Source: Montifringilla adamsi
Taxonomy: Eukaryota > Chordata > Aves > Passeriformes > Passeridae
Direction: 5' to 3'
DNA length: 64,000 nt
Assembly: GCA_017590115.1 (NCBI GenBank)
Contig: JAGGNK010006448.1
Coordinates: 15,315,860 to 15,379,859 of the forward strand
The notes below the pieces were generated by a model that was not told where the DNA came from, did no database searches, and was given only the letters and a program-made list of their open reading frames with translations. Positions within the stretch are counted from its first letter, which is position 1. Every line of letters starts with the position of its first letter. The position numbers were made by a program, and so were the translations under genes. Of this stretch, positions 1-13,462 are shown one piece after another.

Positions 1-3000
1 AATTCTGGACTCCCTTTCAACTAAACTAGAAAGAGGACTTCAATCAACAGATAACCATTTATGTAGGATTCATCACAAAGGCGAAAAAATTCACTACCTT
101 GCTAAAAGTATGGCTTTGTCTATTGTTTTTTTCCTTCTGTGCTGTTATTCGAATTCTGTTATTCAGAGTCCTGCATACATAGGGATGGGAGGGGAGTGAA
201 CAGGTGCTGTGCATTACTTTGCTAAGTTATTAGGACTCTTACTGTAGCCCCTGCTTCGAACTTAATTTATATTTTCAGTGTTTAATTTCTTCCCTACTGA
301 GAGGAACACTAAAAATGCATACTTAATCACTAAAACTGTGTTGCTAATCTGCTAGACATTTTCGTGAACCTTAATTATAAAACTGAATTGTGATGCATGT
401 GGATAGCAAGCTCCATAAAGGAAGGGAGAGCAGTGGGTTTACACGTGTTTATAGTCCTGATGACCTGAAGCTGCTTTGCTTACTTAAACGAGGAAGTGTC
501 ATGCTTCCCTTGAAAAGCTGCTGTGCATCACTGAAAGTCATGGTCCTGTAGGCCTTGAGTCTTTATTTTTTTCTTCAGCATATTCCAGCTTTCTGCAGGT
601 GGTTTTACCAGGCATTCACTATAACATGAGATGTTTGCATTTCAATAAGCTCAGCCTCATTTGATGAAACAGTTGAAGCATATTTTTTTCCAGTATTCTC
701 ACTGTAGCTAGCAACATTTTTAAATGCTCCTGGTGTTGGAATTTTCAAAAAATGCTTGATCTGCACAGACCTATAAATCATATGAATGCAATATCTCCCA
801 TACCAAAGACTACTGATCATCTACAAAGTCTTTGACCTGTACTAAGCAACTCTGAAATGTCTGAGTAAGAGTAATTTATCTGTCTGAGACTGTCCTAAAT
901 TTCAACATTTAAAATTGTCAGTCATGACAAATGTAAGGTAAAGAGATGTGTCCAATGATTAGGACACTTATGCCATGTGAAGGATGACAGTCTGGATGCC
1001 TTCAGATTAAGTGTGTTGAACAGTTTGATATTTTCTGCAAAAGTTTTTTAAGTAGTATTACAAAGAAAAAAAAAAGAAGGAATTGGTGCAGTGTCTTTTT
1101 CTTTAGTAGCTGCTGAGTCAGCTTTTTGAAGAGACATTGTGAATACTCAGGGAAGAAAAGTCTCTTCAACTCCATGAGTGCTGCTGGGATTTGGAGAGGA
1201 ACAGCATTTCCTGTACAGCTCTATGGCAAACACCTGTAAGGGCTAAAAATACCGTGGATGATATTGCATATATCCTATTGAAACGGCTCTGGATATAAGT
1301 GTGTCCAGCCCTTATATAAGGTCTACAGACACCAAAGGAGGTTTTGAGCACAATGAAGGACACTTAGGTTCCACTATGACTGTTATGTAAATAAAATATA
1401 CATTTTGCCTTATATGACTATCTGGACCTGAATCCTCTAAATTCTAGAGAAGTTAAATCCAGTTTGTATTAGTAAGAAAGCCTGTTATTCTGAAAATACA
1501 ATTCATTATATGAGTTTATGTGCTTTATAATGCTAAGTGATTCTTTGGCTTCAGTTTTTCTAGTGTTTAATAAATTAAAGGGAAACTTCTATACATGTTA
1601 AAAATATGAGTCCCTTTAAGAAAATCCACTTCAGAATTTCAGCTCCAGACCTGAAGAGCAAATTGCTATCCTGCACCAATTCTATGTTTCTTTTTGTGTC
1701 AAATACCTTCTCATAGTGCTGTGTTTTCCTGGCTGTCCATCAGTACTGTCATGAAAAAAGTAGTGTAGAAATTGAATGGAAAACTCTGAACAAAGACCAC
1801 ATGCACGGGGGACCTCCTGTTTCCAGTCTGCAGCTGCTCCCTTCATGCAGTGAATTGCAATGACCTATTACATTGAAAAATCTCTCAGTCCTTTCCAGTT
1901 TTGATGGAAATACTTTATTCTTAAATTCATCTAATGTAAATTTGGAAACTGTATTAAATGTTATATGCTTATGTAATTAACCTTAATCCCTGCAAAGAAA
2001 AGAATGTTCTTCATTGCCCATTTCCAGACTTTGATATCTAAAAAAAATGAAGCTTTTGTTTGAAGAAAAATATTAATCTGTTATTTTCTTCATCAGGATG
2101 AATATTGCCTTGAAACACACCAACATTCTTATGAAGATCTGGGAGAGTTTTCTATGTCTGATGGACAAATCTGTTCATGGTACTTTAAAGTACTTTTTTT
2201 GTGTTGCTTTAAATATACATATACATTATAAATTAAAAAAAAAATCTATGGTAATGTTATAGATTTAATAATTTTACAAGCAACCTGATGTGACCTTCAT
2301 CATTCTGTCCAAAGTCCATAGGTTAGGTCATATTTCCTGATCTATTTGACCTTACTAAGTGTTTTATCAAAAGTGACTGCTTAGCCATTTGTTGAAAAGA
2401 AATCAATAAAAATAAAGTGAATGTTTGTGTTAGAAGAGCTTCTGCAGTAATATTTTTTCACCAGGGGAATAAAAAAAAAAGTTAAAATAAAAAAGCTTCA
2501 TTACAGGGAGAGTGTTATTTCTAAAAGAGCTTAAGTTTTCAGAAAACCCCAAACCTTTTCAGTAGCTATTAAAGATTGTTGTTCATTTACAAAAATTCAA
2601 CATGATGCCAGTATGATACTGCCAGGCTAAGTAGTAATAAATAGACCTTCTAATAGACTTGAACTCCAAGCTTCCAGTTCAGTAGAGAATGGAAGGGTCC
2701 TAGGGGTCACAAATTCATTATGTGTCTAGGAAACATCAAAGAAAAAAAAAAAAAGAGTTAGGACTGCATTACTGGTGAGAGTATTAATCCAGCCAAATCC
2801 CTAAGTGCTGCTATAAAAGTATCATTGTGTATTGAGCCATTTAATGTTAAAAACTGAGTATGCACTTCAGTGATTTTCTTGATCATGGAGAAAAATGAAA
2901 AACAGAGTCCATGTTTTCATGGATAAAACATAAGAACAAATAACACTTGAACTATTATTAATTAGGGGAAACTGCTGTCTTTCATTTCTTTCAGGTGTTA

Positions 3001-5122
3001 AGTGAGACCTTTATACATATGACAGCATTAAGACCCATGTAATCTTTTTGAAATTGTCTCAGATGTAATGTGTCCAGTATCTTATAATTTTCTTTTCACA
3101 TTAATTCTATCTGCATCTATTTAATTTCATGTCATTCAACTCCCACTTCTGAGGTCAGACAAATGCAGAATCCTAAATTAAGTGAAGCACCAACATTACA
3201 CTTTATAAAAACAGGTGTTACAACTGTTGCCCTTCTTTTTATGGGTCAGGAAATGCACTTCACATTCTTTAGTTTGCGTGCCATAAAACATGTTTAAAAT
3301 TTGAATTTAAACTGTGACAGGTAAAAAACCAAACAAAATCATGTTTAATAATTAGTCCTCATGGAAGATTTTGAGTGAGAAGAGTTTTGTTTCATATACA
3401 GGTATTGGTTTTGATTGAGGAAGTGGTAGAAAAAAGAAAAAATGCTCACAACTGCAGGAATATTCTAGGCAAATACAAGTCTTACAGTTTTTCTTGGTTA
3501 TTCATTAATGATCATGGTCAGATAAATGAGTTTTAGATCAATCTTTGGTCAAAGTTACCGCAGTCATTCCTGCATTATATTCTTTACCTATGTTAGTCAC
3601 TTACTGTATGCAGCCAAATTTATCAGAACACATAGAATTGATAAAACAATTTAAGGTAAATTTAAATGTAGCATTATCTAATTTTGAATAATGGTAAAAT
3701 CTTAATAATCTGTATTTATAGTATTATTTTTCTTTTAATGAAGTGGTTTTTAATATTTCTGAGAATAAAAAAGAGATTGTACTAGTCTTGTCACATTTTC
3801 CAAGATAATGATTTGTGTAAGAGTATTCCTACAAAATGCAAAGCCAAGGTCAAGCAAACTTTTCAAATGATGTATTTATGTGGGAATGACAAGTACTGGC
3901 ACCATTACCAGGAGTGCTCAATGTTAGTGTGCTGAATTATGCAATGACATCAATTAGAAAAGCATATTTAGATATGTTCTAATTTATTGTCCTTATTTTA
4001 TCAATCTAGATTATGTAGAAAAAAATATATTTACAACATTAACACTGCATCTTTGCAAGATCAACTCTCATATTTTATTTTATTTCTTGACAGAAACATA
4101 GTAAAATTTAAACCTTTTTAAAGTATGCCTTGCATGACAGTTATACTTGTCAATCACCATAATGACAAATCTAAAACACTTTAAATCCATCATGTAGTTT
4201 AAAATGTAAGGTCTGATTTTACATGTTTAACTCTTAGTAATGAGGGAGCTACCTGAGATTCTTCAGTAGCCTAAGAATTGAGATGTAAATTGGTTTTGTA
4301 ACGCAGTAATGTTATAATCAATAGGGATTTCTCAGTCCTTAATTTCAGCTGATGCTCGCTGGCACTGATGCAGCAGGGTTGCTTCTAATAAAGTAGCAAT
4401 CAGCATTTAGATTTTAAAAAGTGTGGAGACAGTGAAATTACAAGCCAGTAAAGGTTCATTCATTCTGTTCCTGCATTTTATTGCTAGTAACATCAATGCC
4501 ATCATGCTGTCCCCTAAGACATGACATTCTATTTGTAACCAAAACATGTAAACTAGAAGCTGTATGTGCAGTATGTCTTATTAATGTGTATGCTCTGTCT
4601 GCTCTTGCAAGAGAACATTTGCAAATTGTATTACTGGGCATAGCTGACTAATCCTCCACACTCATAATTATCTGATAATAAAAAAGGATGAACTTTTAAA
4701 AACTTTTTTATTATCTCCATTTATAGTCACATATCATTTTACGATGCTTCTTACTTCTTCATACATTTTCAAGAGGGCTACTTGGTACAAATCCTGCCTT
4801 ATAAGTGCATGAGGGGCTGTTCTTACAAGGCTGTGTATTTCTTATTGTCTAGAGGAACAAACACAGCATATGATGGTATGTGAATTTAAAAGGTCTTCAA
4901 AAGTAAATTATAGCCTTTATCAACTATCTGATTATCAAGCAGAAAATGTGAGAAATTCCTGTTGTGTATCAGGACAGTAGTGATCACACCACCATGCAAC
5001 AAGTCCTGGACTATAAGGGTCACACACCTGCCCCACTGGTTCTGCACACAAAGATATAGGAGGTTTTTCTTTTATAGATGTTTGGAAAAATTGTAAAGCT
5101 GTTCAAGAATTCAAGGTTAATT
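1..5122. other. AT-rich non-coding sequence, nothing recognised
   Basis: I see no repeat, RNA gene or exon that I can support here. The short open frames at 605-820, 1166-1363 and 4456-4641 (all minus strand, 61-71 codons) have no recognisable motif and fit chance expectation in AT-rich DNA. Short poly-A runs occur, for example near 2470 and 2742. The stretch is best read as intergenic or intronic. Confidence 0.65.
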
Positions 5123-5454
5123 TGATGCCTTGGAATGGCTATGTAGAACAGAGGTTAGATAGAGTTAAAAGAATAAAGTAGGTATTTATTAAAGGCCTTC
5201 AATAGATACATCTTGGTCAGTGCAAAAGCCTCACAGAGACTACATCTAAGATGGACAATGGTCATGAGTTTCTCAGACAGATAGATGTTCGGTCTATTTG
5301 CATATTAGAGGTTAATTGTCCAATTATAGCTTCAGGTAATTACATTCCCCTGGTTTGCTTTCCCTTTCCTGATTCACTTTTGTTTTTACTTTTTGGGGCC
5401 TGAGGCGGTAGATATCCTTGGGTTTCAGGCCTGGAAGGATTGTTTTAACTGACA
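5123..5454 (-). mobile_element. Solo LTR of an avian ERVL-like endogenous retrovirus
   Basis: Read on the minus strand, the block starts TGTCAGTTAAAACAATCC and ends CCATTCCAAGGCATCA, so it has the TG...CA termini of an LTR and is 332 bases long. It contains a polyadenylation signal (AATAAA, minus strand) followed by the TTTATTCTTT...CTCTGTTCTA segment seen also in the plus-strand copy at 15041-15396. No retroviral gag, pol or env frame is attached on either side, so it is a solo LTR. The 5-base flanks (TAATT and AAAAT) do not match, so the target-site duplication has decayed or the ends are off by a few bases. The LTR identity is well supported by having a second copy in the window. The ERVL class is from memory of avian families. 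Confidence 0.75.
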
Positions 5455-5910
5455 AAAATGTGAAGAGAGCTTACTAACGTTCTATATGGAATTCAGTTAC
5501 ACAGTAATGCAGGATCTGAAAAATATAAAAGCTAAAAACTTAAGGCATCAAATTAAGTTCCTTATATTATGCACTTCACTGAATATATAAAAGATTGAAG
5601 TAAATGTCCCCTATTCAAAAGGAAGTACACAATGAACTGGTTTGTAGTGTATCATATGAAACAAAAAGAAAATTTTTCCCACTGACTTAATTTCCTTCCC
5701 AAAATCTTTGATATCTTTCCGTTTTAGTAGTTTTTCACACTTCAGAATCCTTGAAGTTCACATAGTACAAATCAAACACAAGCGATGGAATAATACAGCT
5801 AGGACAACTTAAGTAAATGTTGCTTTGTTCCTTTTATTCTAAAACCAAAAAGACTTATTTACATTTGAAAGACTTACATGTACTAACGTACAATTCTAAC
5901 ATACAGTTCT

Positions 5911-6034
5911 AATTCTGTGTAAGCTGAAAGTTTTCAAGAGTGAAGTAGAGGCATAAAGTGAGTAACACATTTAATTCTGTATGAGCTGAAATTTTTCAAG
6001 AGTGAAGTAGAGGCAGGAAGTGTGTAATACCTTA
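5911..6034. repeat. 62-base tandem duplication, two copies
   Basis: Copy 1 (5911-5972) and copy 2 (5973-6034) both start AATTCTGT and share the exact core TTTTCAAGAGTGAAGTAG. About 7 differences fall in the first 57 aligned bases, so this is an old local duplication and not a current microsatellite. It lies directly beside a strong inverted repeat at 6033-6077. Confidence 0.9.
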
Positions 6035-6077
6035 TTCTCATATCTTACTCATTTTTATTGAGTAAGGTATGAGAATA
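6033..6077. repeat. Short inverted repeat (19-base arms, 7-base loop)
   Basis: The left arm (6033-6051) begins TATTCTCATATC and the right arm (6059-6077) ends GGTATGAGAATA. They are reverse complements at 18 of 19 positions, around the loop TTTTTAT. The sequence could fold as RNA or extrude as a cruciform, but it is shorter than a typical microRNA precursor. It abuts the tandem duplication, which suggests a single replication-slippage or template-switch history. Confidence 0.85.
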
Positions 6078-6269
6078 CACTAAACAAAATGCTAAACAAA
6101 CTTAGTGAGCTATCAAACCCCTAATCTACATTTAGAGAAAATCAATAAATCTAAACATTGCCCAGGGATAATAGTTCTGTTGGAATTTAGTGCTCTTTGT
6201 GTAAACCTCAGTACTTGTGTTCTGTTAGTTACGAATAGCATTTGATTTCGACACCAACACTGAGCTTGT

Positions 6270-6300
6270 ATTGTAGGATCACAATACCTGATCCTGCAAT
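6270..6300. repeat. Small inverted repeat (12-base arms)
   Basis: ATTGTAGGATCA at 6270-6281 pairs with TGATCCTGCAAT at 6289-6300, with one G:T-type mismatch and a 7-base loop. No function is implied. Confidence 0.7.
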
Positions 6301-6755
6301 ATGATCCTCATGGGAAAGGAAGAAAGAGGCAAAAAGGAAAAGTGATTTTTCTTCCTCAGTGGACCTGACTGAAGGCAATAGCTCAATGTGGGTGTAAAGG
6401 CATGTCTATATGAATAAGAAATATATTACTGTATGTCACTAGGAGATGAAAAGTCTGATACAACAAACAAAAACCTTGAATATGAGGAAGTGTATTATCG
6501 TACAGTAACCCTCAATTGTTCCAGTAAAAAAAAATTTAAAAAAAAAATTCTTTCTCATCTTTCTATGTGCAAAAAACAGGAGTGAATGAGTTGGTCTTTT
6601 CTTCCTTATAACTCCAGCATTTTTGTACTGTTAGTTAGACAGAATATGGTTCATGCAAAATGTAATATTGTATGACATCAAAGAGTTCTATGTTGTGTTT
6701 AATATTTAAACATATTTAAATGCCCAACAAGTAGTATCTTATAAAGTTATTTTTT

Positions 6756-6791
6756 CTCTCTCAATATGGACATCTCTCTCAATATGGACAT
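6756..6791. repeat. 18-base tandem duplication
   Basis: CTCTCTCAATATGGACAT occurs twice head to tail, identical in both copies. This is a small slippage product. Confidence 0.9.
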
Positions 6792-8619
6792 ACAGAGATC
6801 TATCCTCTTATATATCTGATTCTGGTTAGGCAAAAAATATAATTTTATTTCTTATTGATTATTATAGATATCTTATTGTCTGTGATGACAGTAACAAGTT
6901 TTTTAGGTCCAATTTGGAAAAAGGGAAATAAGTTTCGAGAAACTTGTGTAGAACATACAGTATAAAAAAAAACCACTTGAGACTTGTGAAATCAGAGAAG
7001 TGGGACCTATTTACTATCTATGTGGATTCATGCTTAGTGCCCTGCTATTTTATTCTTTGTCATTCTCTCTGTTTGCATCAAATCTCAATTTAGCATCATC
7101 TGTGAGTTTCATTAATGTGGTATCTGAACTTCTTTTAAATTATTAATGAAGATGTCAGATAAAGAAGGAGGCTGAAATATTCTACACTAGTATGCCCCTA
7201 GACATCTCTCCCTATCTGATAAGTTGTCGTTCATCATTAACTACTGTTTATGGCTATTGAGCTACTTTTCATGCTATATCATACAGTTCATATCCAAGGA
7301 AATTCGATTTTTCCGAGTAATATTTCACAAGACGCTCAACCAAATGCTTTGCTAAGATGCAGCTGCATTATATTTGCAGAACTGCATTTCCTTCTGTCAC
7401 CCATCGTGTTATTTCACCCTCCAAAAAGTTCAAGTTTTGCCTGTAAAAAGATTCAATATTTATTAGGAAAAAATTACTATTTTTCACGCTTTCCTAAAAG
7501 ACCTCACATCTATAATTAATTTTTAATTTATTGATCATTATTTATAACATAATTTTATCTCAGTCTAACCAAAAAGATTCGGCTACTTAAAATGGTGGGC
7601 TTGAGTTACTTTACAGAGCATTAGATATCCCCTCTAATACTGAATGCCAGATGATATTTGCATTTATCAGACTATTTATTTGTATATACACTGTGTATGT
7701 AACTTTATAACATTGTCAAATTTCTTTATGTAATGACACTGGAATTACATAGATGATCATGTGGACAGTCATCAAACATCCTGCTTTTTCCTTTATGCTC
7801 CTCTTGAAAGACCTTTTGAAAAAATAAATGCTTTGTATTATTCAAAAACACAGTAGGAGCTCATTTTGTAGAAACTAAAACTAGGTTCAAGGTCATAGTA
7901 CTGTTTAAACAGAATTCACAGTAAAGACTGAGTACAGTGGAAACTTCAAGTTTTTTCTCCTTGTGTTGTTGTTTTAAGCAACAGTGGATGTTTTTGTTTC
8001 ACACTAATCTAATACAATGGATATATTTGTGAAATCCACAAAAGGAAATAGTATTTATTATAAAAACAAATTATAAAAAAAAGAAGGAAAAGTGAGAAGA
8101 ACATAATTTTATTATCTTATTGCAACAGTGATCCTTCTGCTTGCCAGTTCAAACAGGCTATAATACAAGCATGGAGATCAAATATTTCCTACTCAACTAT
8201 ATACTGAATACCTAAATTAGGAGCCTAGTCAGCTTGACTTCCAACTCTAGTCATAGAGACATAGGTAGAGAGAAGCCACTTTTATCTTACATGTAATCTG
8301 AACTGCTTCTTCAATGTGCTTATCTCTCCCCACTGACCTGAAGGGGAGTCTAAGCTGACTGACAGGATAGTCACCTTTCATGGTCAGACAGGAATATTTT
8401 CTGATCTTTTATGTCTTTTACCATGGTGCACCACCAGGCTTTTAAGAGAAGTGCCTGAGGCCCATGCACAGCACTCAGTGAAGGTAGTGCAGTGATTCCA
8501 GGTACTAGCCTTTCCCATTATTTTTGACCGTGGGCTGCTTGGGGCTCCAATTCAGAGCACACTTCCTTGCTGGAGGCGGGGCCCTTCTAGTTCTGGTCAT
8601 AGTATTTGTTACTCATTCC

Positions 8620-9117
8620 TCATAACTAAAAATCAAAACTCCTTTGATCAGGATAAAAAAGAGCCCTTTTATTCTCTCTGTGAATCTGCCCATTGGAGAC
8701 TGGAGTAGTAGTTTTCGTGGGAGAACTCAGTTTTGTGGTCGTTTTCCCTTGCAAGTCACATACCTGTTTCTCCAGCGTCTAGGAAGATTTTCCATCCCAC
8801 TACCTTACGTCCTCTCTGTATTCCCAGAGGTAAAACCACGGGATGGCCTGTGGTGTGTATCCACCATATTCTCTCTCTTACTCAAATCACTTACTGAATC
8901 ACTGTTCCATACAGATGGAAAGTAGAATTTTTTCCACTTCAGCTTGCTGGACCATTTTCTCCACATTCAAGAAAAAGGAGGAAGACAGGTTTTGCCTGCA
9001 TTGCAAGAGTTGGACAGCAAATATATCCACTATTTTATCCTGTCTGTCTTTCCAGGTCATTACTACCAACAAGCTGGCATATGACAACGATGAACTCCAT
9101 ACAAACTTCTGACACAT
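8620..9117. other. Unassigned GC-richer block, possible old LTR on the minus strand
   Basis: This block has more GC and more CpG (for example near 8555-8580, 8718, 8738, 8779 and 8838) than its neighbours. On the minus strand it carries GAGAATAAAAGGGCTC, an AATAAA signal of the kind found near LTR ends, and the minus-strand start near 9117 reads TGTGCCATG. Overlapping open frames exist in both directions (8644-8925 and 8843-9112 plus, 8899-9117 minus), none with a recognisable domain. I cannot name a family. A decayed LTR is the best guess, and an unrecognised conserved element is the alternative. Confidence 0.25.
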
Positions 9118-9120
9118 GGC

Positions 9121-12100
9121 ACAGAAAGAAACTCTGATATGTTAACCATAATGTATGTAATGTTCAACTAGCCATAGCTCTTTACACTTTTGCAGAAATA
9201 CTTCATCATTTCACTTGTCCTTTTTTTTTTTAATTTTATTTTTGGTTTCTGCATTTCTGTGGAACACCATCTTTCCTTTGGCATGTTATGTAGTGGCAGA
9301 AAAGTTAATATCTGAGAGGGAAATGTGGTGTTCAAAAGTGCTTTTGAAATGACTGTACAGTAGCAAAACCTCACAGCTTGTTGGTTTTGGATAACTTGTT
9401 TAAGGGGCTACTGTAGATAAGAAAAGCAGCATAGAGAGCAGGGAAGTGACAATAACAGCAGTTTCTCTTCTAATTTCCAGTTGTGGGTAGGCACTTTTGA
9501 TAATTACCAGCAAAGTGGAAAACCCAGCTGGAATTCTGAGAATTTTCTTTTTTTCTGTAGTTTATTAAATTGTTATGTTTCCTCCAGGTTTTTTCTGGCA
9601 TTAGGCATAACAGGAGAGAGCAAAAGGACAGAAGTGAAAATTGTCACAGCATGATGCCTGAAGTTGCGTTCCTTAATCTTTATCTGGACACCCAACTAAA
9701 AGCAGAATGATGTTGAAAGGCATTAAGAACTTTTAAGCTCTCTTCTCTGCTATAACTTTAATAAATCAGAAGCAGCCCTGAAAGACTGTTGAATTTCCTT
9801 GTTTTTAAAATGTGGTACACTATTGTAGTTTTTAACACATAGATTTATACAATTGTGATCAGCTTATTTTGATTCTTTGTATTTAGCCTAAATCTTACTT
9901 AATTTTCTTCTTTTCTTAATTCTAAGCACCTATTACAACAATAAAAATCTTGAGCAGAATATAAATAATACTTACTTAGTGAACAAAATTATTTTATTGT
10001 AATTACCAGTGAGGCAAAGGTATGAATATGTTAACTAGTGCAAAAGCTTAGACAGTTGTCAGAACAAAGGTTGACAACACAGTGTACATAAAGAGTGTTT
10101 TAAAAGGGTTTCATCTAGATTGCCAAAAATTGTACTTTTTACTATAAGATCTAGTCTTTCCATGATCAGTATTCACTTAATGAGGGTCTCCTCATTTTTT
10201 GTGTTTATACTGTTCACTTACCTAAAGGCATTTGTAATGAGCCTGCATTAGTCTCAATCACTTACTAGTGTAAAGCTGTACTTTGTCCCATAACATTTCT
10301 TTAAGGTTAATTGCATGGTTACAAACAGTTTTTCGAAAGTCTTGATATTCCCCAGACACCAAAACTGAGAGAATAATGCTTCATAAAATATCTTGGGAAA
10401 TCTTACACTTAATGAGAATCTGTCCAGTTATGCTATGGAATCAGATTATTTAGAATATGTAAATACTTAGAAGATATTACAGCAGAGATTAATCTGTAAC
10501 TCTGAAACTATATCATACTTGCACTATTGGAATGAAAATATTTTTAGTGACTTCTGGGCCTATATGGTTGCATTTTTATTCAATCAAAAAAGTATAAAAA
10601 AGCAGGAGAGTGGAATGCTACACGGAAATCAATCAATAGGTCTCTTAGTCCCACTTCTATTTGCAGCAACTGCTGACGAAGGGAGTCTAGAAACCATCCA
10701 CCAGACTGGCTGGTAGCTTGAAGGTTCAAAAGAAAATGATGTTTAACGACATTTTCCTCCACTCAGTTAGTTATTCTGCCAAGATAAAAACCCTATGGGT
10801 GTCTTTGTTATGACACTATGGCCTAGAATGAGCTCTAAAACCTCCAGACTGTACTTCAATTGAGCTGAGTAGGAAAGAAGAGTCTCTACTTGTTGGTGAT
10901 ATTTATTAGGTTTATTAGACTTGGCTAGGAGCACTGGGGCATTGCTTAACTTTCGGGACATTGGTTTCTTCCTCTTTCATTATAAAACCCCTTTTACTAG
11001 TAAGGCTATTCAGCGACAAAGAGTAATTTAAAAATTTGTGTAATAATTTTTTATTTAAAGGAGGATCACATGTCAGGTGACACGAGTATACATTTGATAC
11101 CATGAGTCTGGGCCCAGCACCAACTGGATAGATTCAGTAATTTGGTATTTATTACCAGGTAAAAGTGAGTAAGATACTTGTAAAAAAGGTTAGACTTTTA
11201 TTGCATTTTTTATTTCTGACAATTGCTGCCTAGTGCACTTTTAACTAAGCAGCCTTAAAATTTTTTTGCTTTTTTTTTTAACCTCAGAACAAAAATTAAG
11301 AAAATAAAAACTTCAAAACAAACAAAAAACCCTCTAACATTTAAAAGCAAAAAAGCAACCCAAACTTTCAGCAGAGTTAAAATAAATTCCCTGATTATTA
11401 ACTGCAATAAAATCACACAACACTGAGAGTCTTGTGGATACTAAACCTACTGCAGAGCATGACAGCTTGAGCTCATCTTATATTCAGTGAAGTCTGCACA
11501 AATGTCACTAATATTCCAGAAGCATTCAGCTGTTACTTTTGCCCAAGACTCACATTTTCATATTTATTGTAATTCCAAACAATGAAGGAAAGAGGGAATC
11601 AATAGCTGAAGGAATTAAAACTATAGCCACTCATGGAGTGAAGATAGATGAAATTTTTAGCTTAAACTTAGATCCATTTGAAAACTGTTTCAATTTTATA
11701 GCAGCTCTCACCCTGTGAGAAACAGGTTTTTCACTGCTAAAATTGGTTGTCTGCAGTTGCATAATTTTTTCCTCTTCTCCCAAAAGCAAGGAAAAATATT
11801 TTATTATTTTATACTTGACATTAAAATAAGTGCTTCTTTTTTCTTCTTCCTTTTGCATAATCTAGATTCATAAAAGAACTAACATTGAAATGTTAGTTTT
11901 GTATTCTCTTACTCTATGTTAAATAATTTTTCTGGTAGCACTCAGGTTACTGCAGCCAACTTTTACTGCTTAACAGCCAGGTTTGATAAAGAGCCTGATG
12001 AGTAAGATGACTTTATTTTATGTATCTTTTTAGGGAAAGAAGATGAAACAATGTACCTTTGAATGAACTAACATTGAAAAGTGTAAAATATGGTTTTTCC

Positions 12101-13431
12101 CTTGTTTTGTGCAATTCTAAATAATGATTGGAATAGTGATCTCTCTTAAGGTGGAAAAACACATACACACCTGCAAAAAGTGCTTTTAATTTTCAGTATT
12201 CTTATAAAAAACAGGATCTCTTCTGAAACAGTTCTCTAGATAGTAAACGATAAATATTTTTGTACTATATTTAATTTCTTAATAAATTTAGCCAGGGATT
12301 ATTTCTTCCTCTAAGTTTTACAAAGAATTATGAATAAAAAATATGAAAAATAAAAATATCTGTAGATGACTTTCTAAATGTTTTGTTGTTTCATCTTTCA
12401 TCTAGATAAATTTAATAGCTGTTTTCCCAAAAGTATTTCATTTTTTTGTATAATGATCACAGAAAGCACACTTTATGGGATGTTAAGTCATGACATAGCA
12501 GTTATGAATCAAAATAATGATGTACATAGTATGTCCCAAGACTTGGGTATTGTGAAAATATTTACTGGGCAGAAAAAAAAAGTTTCAGTTTTTTTTGTTT
12601 TTTTTTTTGCCCAGCCTATTTTTACAGAAGAATATAAAGCAGGTACAACAAGGCATAAGGATTTTCAAGCATTTTCCAGGCTATTTCAGTAGGAGAACTT
12701 ATAGAACCATTGTTCAGACTTTTAACGATATCTCAAGCACGTCTTTATTACTGAGTCATGCCAGAAGGACAGAATTAACCAGCAGCTATTTTTTATGGCT
12801 CAGGTATGTAGAAACTCCCAAGGTGAAATTTTCTAGTTGGGACACATCTATTTTAGGAATTTTATTCTTTCTATGCAAATTCAACTTAAGCATTCAGTGG
12901 AAAAAGCTGTATCTCATAATCACAATGAAAAAATTATTGGCATGATATGCTGCTACTCTTCAGAATATGCCTTCACATTGTACAATAAAATACAAAATTT
13001 TGGTCCTGTTGAGTTCCTCAGAATTTTGAGCCATGTCTTCAGTGTGCTCAAAATTCCACAAGTAGGAGTATGTAGAAAAAGTCACCTGACAAAGAGGAAT
13101 CTTTACTTTTTATGAAGGACATTTTAAACAGTCTAATGCTGGGAAGAACCCAGAATTCATATCCTAAACAGTTTAGGCAATAAACTCATATGCCAGTGTT
13201 AGAAGACTTGTCAGGCTTGCATCACCTGAAAGGAAAGCTCAGCTTTTTAAGACTATATTTAGTGGACAAAATATGTCTGAAAGTTGTCAGCTCCTCCTCT
13301 CTGAATGCACATGTAGCCTGGAATGATGACACTCCTGTCACCAGCACTTTACTTGCATGACTAAATTTTTGAGAAGATAAATCTAATCCTCATTTTTGTA
13401 AAAGTTCACCAATAATATTGAATCACCTCAT

Positions 13432-13435
<4 letters not shown>
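9121..13435. other. AT-rich non-coding sequence, nothing recognised
   Basis: Several weak open frames (such as 12378-12692, 104 codons, and 12595-12945, 116 codons, both plus) overlap one another in different frames. They are rich in Phe/Lys/Ile/Leu, as expected from translated AT-rich DNA. No splice-flanked exon or repeat was recognised. Confidence 0.6.

Positions 13436-13462
<27 letters not shown>
13436..13462. repeat. Poly-T tract of 27 bases
   Basis: An uninterrupted run of T. It could be a simple expansion, or the poly-A tail of a minus-strand retrocopy. The sequence beyond its A-side does not show an mRNA-like body that I recognise, so I call it only a homopolymer. Confidence 0.95.

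Larger units (their letters stand above)
5455..8619. other. AT-rich non-coding sequence with small local duplications
   Basis: Apart from the tandem duplication and hairpins listed separately, I recognise nothing here. The minute open frame at 7250-7519 (89 codons, plus) shows no motif and is probably chance. Confidence 0.6.

Noticed and set aside
13436..13462. Poly-T tract as the tail of a processed pseudogene
   Set aside because: No recognisable mRNA-derived body beside it and no target-site duplication seen.
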